Origin: Leptospira broomii serovar Hurstbridge str. 5399
Lineage (GTDB): Bacteria > Spirochaetota > Leptospiria > Leptospirales > Leptospiraceae
DNA length: 64,000 nt
Reading direction: 5' to 3'
NCBI RefSeq assembly: GCF_000243715.2
Contig: NZ_AHMO02000007.1
Span: 124,001-188,000, forward strand
A program made the position numbers and the translations under genes. Positions 63,886 to 64,000 of the stretch are shown here, piece after piece. The notes under the pieces are model-generated. The model was not told where the DNA came from, did not search any database, and saw only the letters and a program-made list of their open reading frames with translations. The first letter of the stretch is position 1; the number at the start of each line of letters is the position of its first letter.

Positions 63886-64000
63886 ATGAGTTTTAAGCAG
63901 CTCTCTCTTTCCTTAATTTCCGATATCACCGCCCGCATCAACTCCACTGATAATTTGGAGGAGTTGCTGGGAATTATCATAGAAACTACCAAAGACGTTT
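63886..64000 (+). CDS. N-terminal fragment of a GAF-like signalling protein (cut by window edge)
   Basis: Only 38 codons are visible. [20 protein letters not shown] then [17 protein letters not shown] looks like the start of a GAF domain (ISD.tarI.s..dleelL..Ii..t), as found in front of cyclases, phosphatases or kinases. The output domain lies beyond the window. Confidence 0.55.
   Translation, partial: MSFKQLSLSLISDITARINSTDNLEELLGIIIETTKDV

Overview
The window looks like a piece of a Leptospira chromosome (spirochaete, Gram-negative-type envelope). The support is an LruC-domain lipoprotein, paired MBOAT and DUF1574/SGNH-like proteins, many lipoproteins with relaxed spirochaetal lipoboxes, 7TM-DISM receptors, a TonB-dependent receptor with its own motor, a methylmalonyl-CoA mutase pathway and menaquinone biosynthesis. 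Base composition is moderate (low to mid 40s % GC by eye). I cannot fix the species; a pathogen-related 'intermediate' clade is a guess. No rRNA, tRNA, CRISPR array, insertion sequence or prophage was seen, and coding density is high.

Left part (1-24,000). A truncated Lon-like protease gene and queA face leftward. From 1997 to 12,090 runs a tight rightward series of ten genes: glycosyltransferases (GT87-, GT4- and GT-C-like), a small membrane protein, two tandem MBOAT plus SGNH-like modules, and a MazG-type pyrophosphohydrolase. I read it as a machine that builds and O-acylates a surface glycan. Next come a short ExbB/ExbD pair divergent from ubiE/menG, an LruC lipoprotein, a PrsW-like membrane protease whose start is buried in a terminator hairpin, an O-antigen-ligase-like protein, a DksA-like regulator without a complete zinc site linked to rpmG (L33), a BASS-family transporter coupled to a class V aminotransferase, a ferritin-like protein with a lysine-rich tail, and a YhhN-family protein.

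Middle part (24,000-40,000). A TerC-family membrane protein is followed by mutA-mutB-meaB (methylmalonyl-CoA mutase and its GTPase chaperone). Then comes a TonB system: three small lipoproteins, an 843-residue TonB-dependent receptor, a cysteine-rich lipoprotein, ExbB, ExbD and TonB. All eight genes run the same way and look like one dedicated outer-membrane uptake system. After a stretch holding what looks like a broken small gene comes a two-gene unit with a secreted papain-like protease carrying four fibronectin-type repeats, closed by a strong hairpin.

Right part (40,000-64,000). Signalling and envelope genes dominate: a divergent EAL protein, a UDP-glucose pyrophosphorylase, a lipase-like protein lacking the nucleophile serine, a FlgO/CsgG-like lipoprotein, a 7TM-DISM/PAS/ATPase receptor, a TraB-family protein, then cheD-HDOD-aroK. 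A tyrosine recombinase with an altered box II and a MelB-type symporter converge on a perfect 15-bp-stem terminator. Upstream of the symporter lies a membrane-anchored PLP enzyme. TRIC-family, SDR, MBL-fold and 7TM-DISM adenylate cyclase genes follow, then bcp with an M61 peptidase, a second SDR, argB and the start of a GAF-like protein at the right edge.

Starts were moved from the longest reading frame where family length, a ribosome binding site or an overlapping stop/start argued for it (queA, exbD, mutB, the BASS transporter, the TraB protein, the symporter and others). Function calls rest on motif reading alone; no database search was run.
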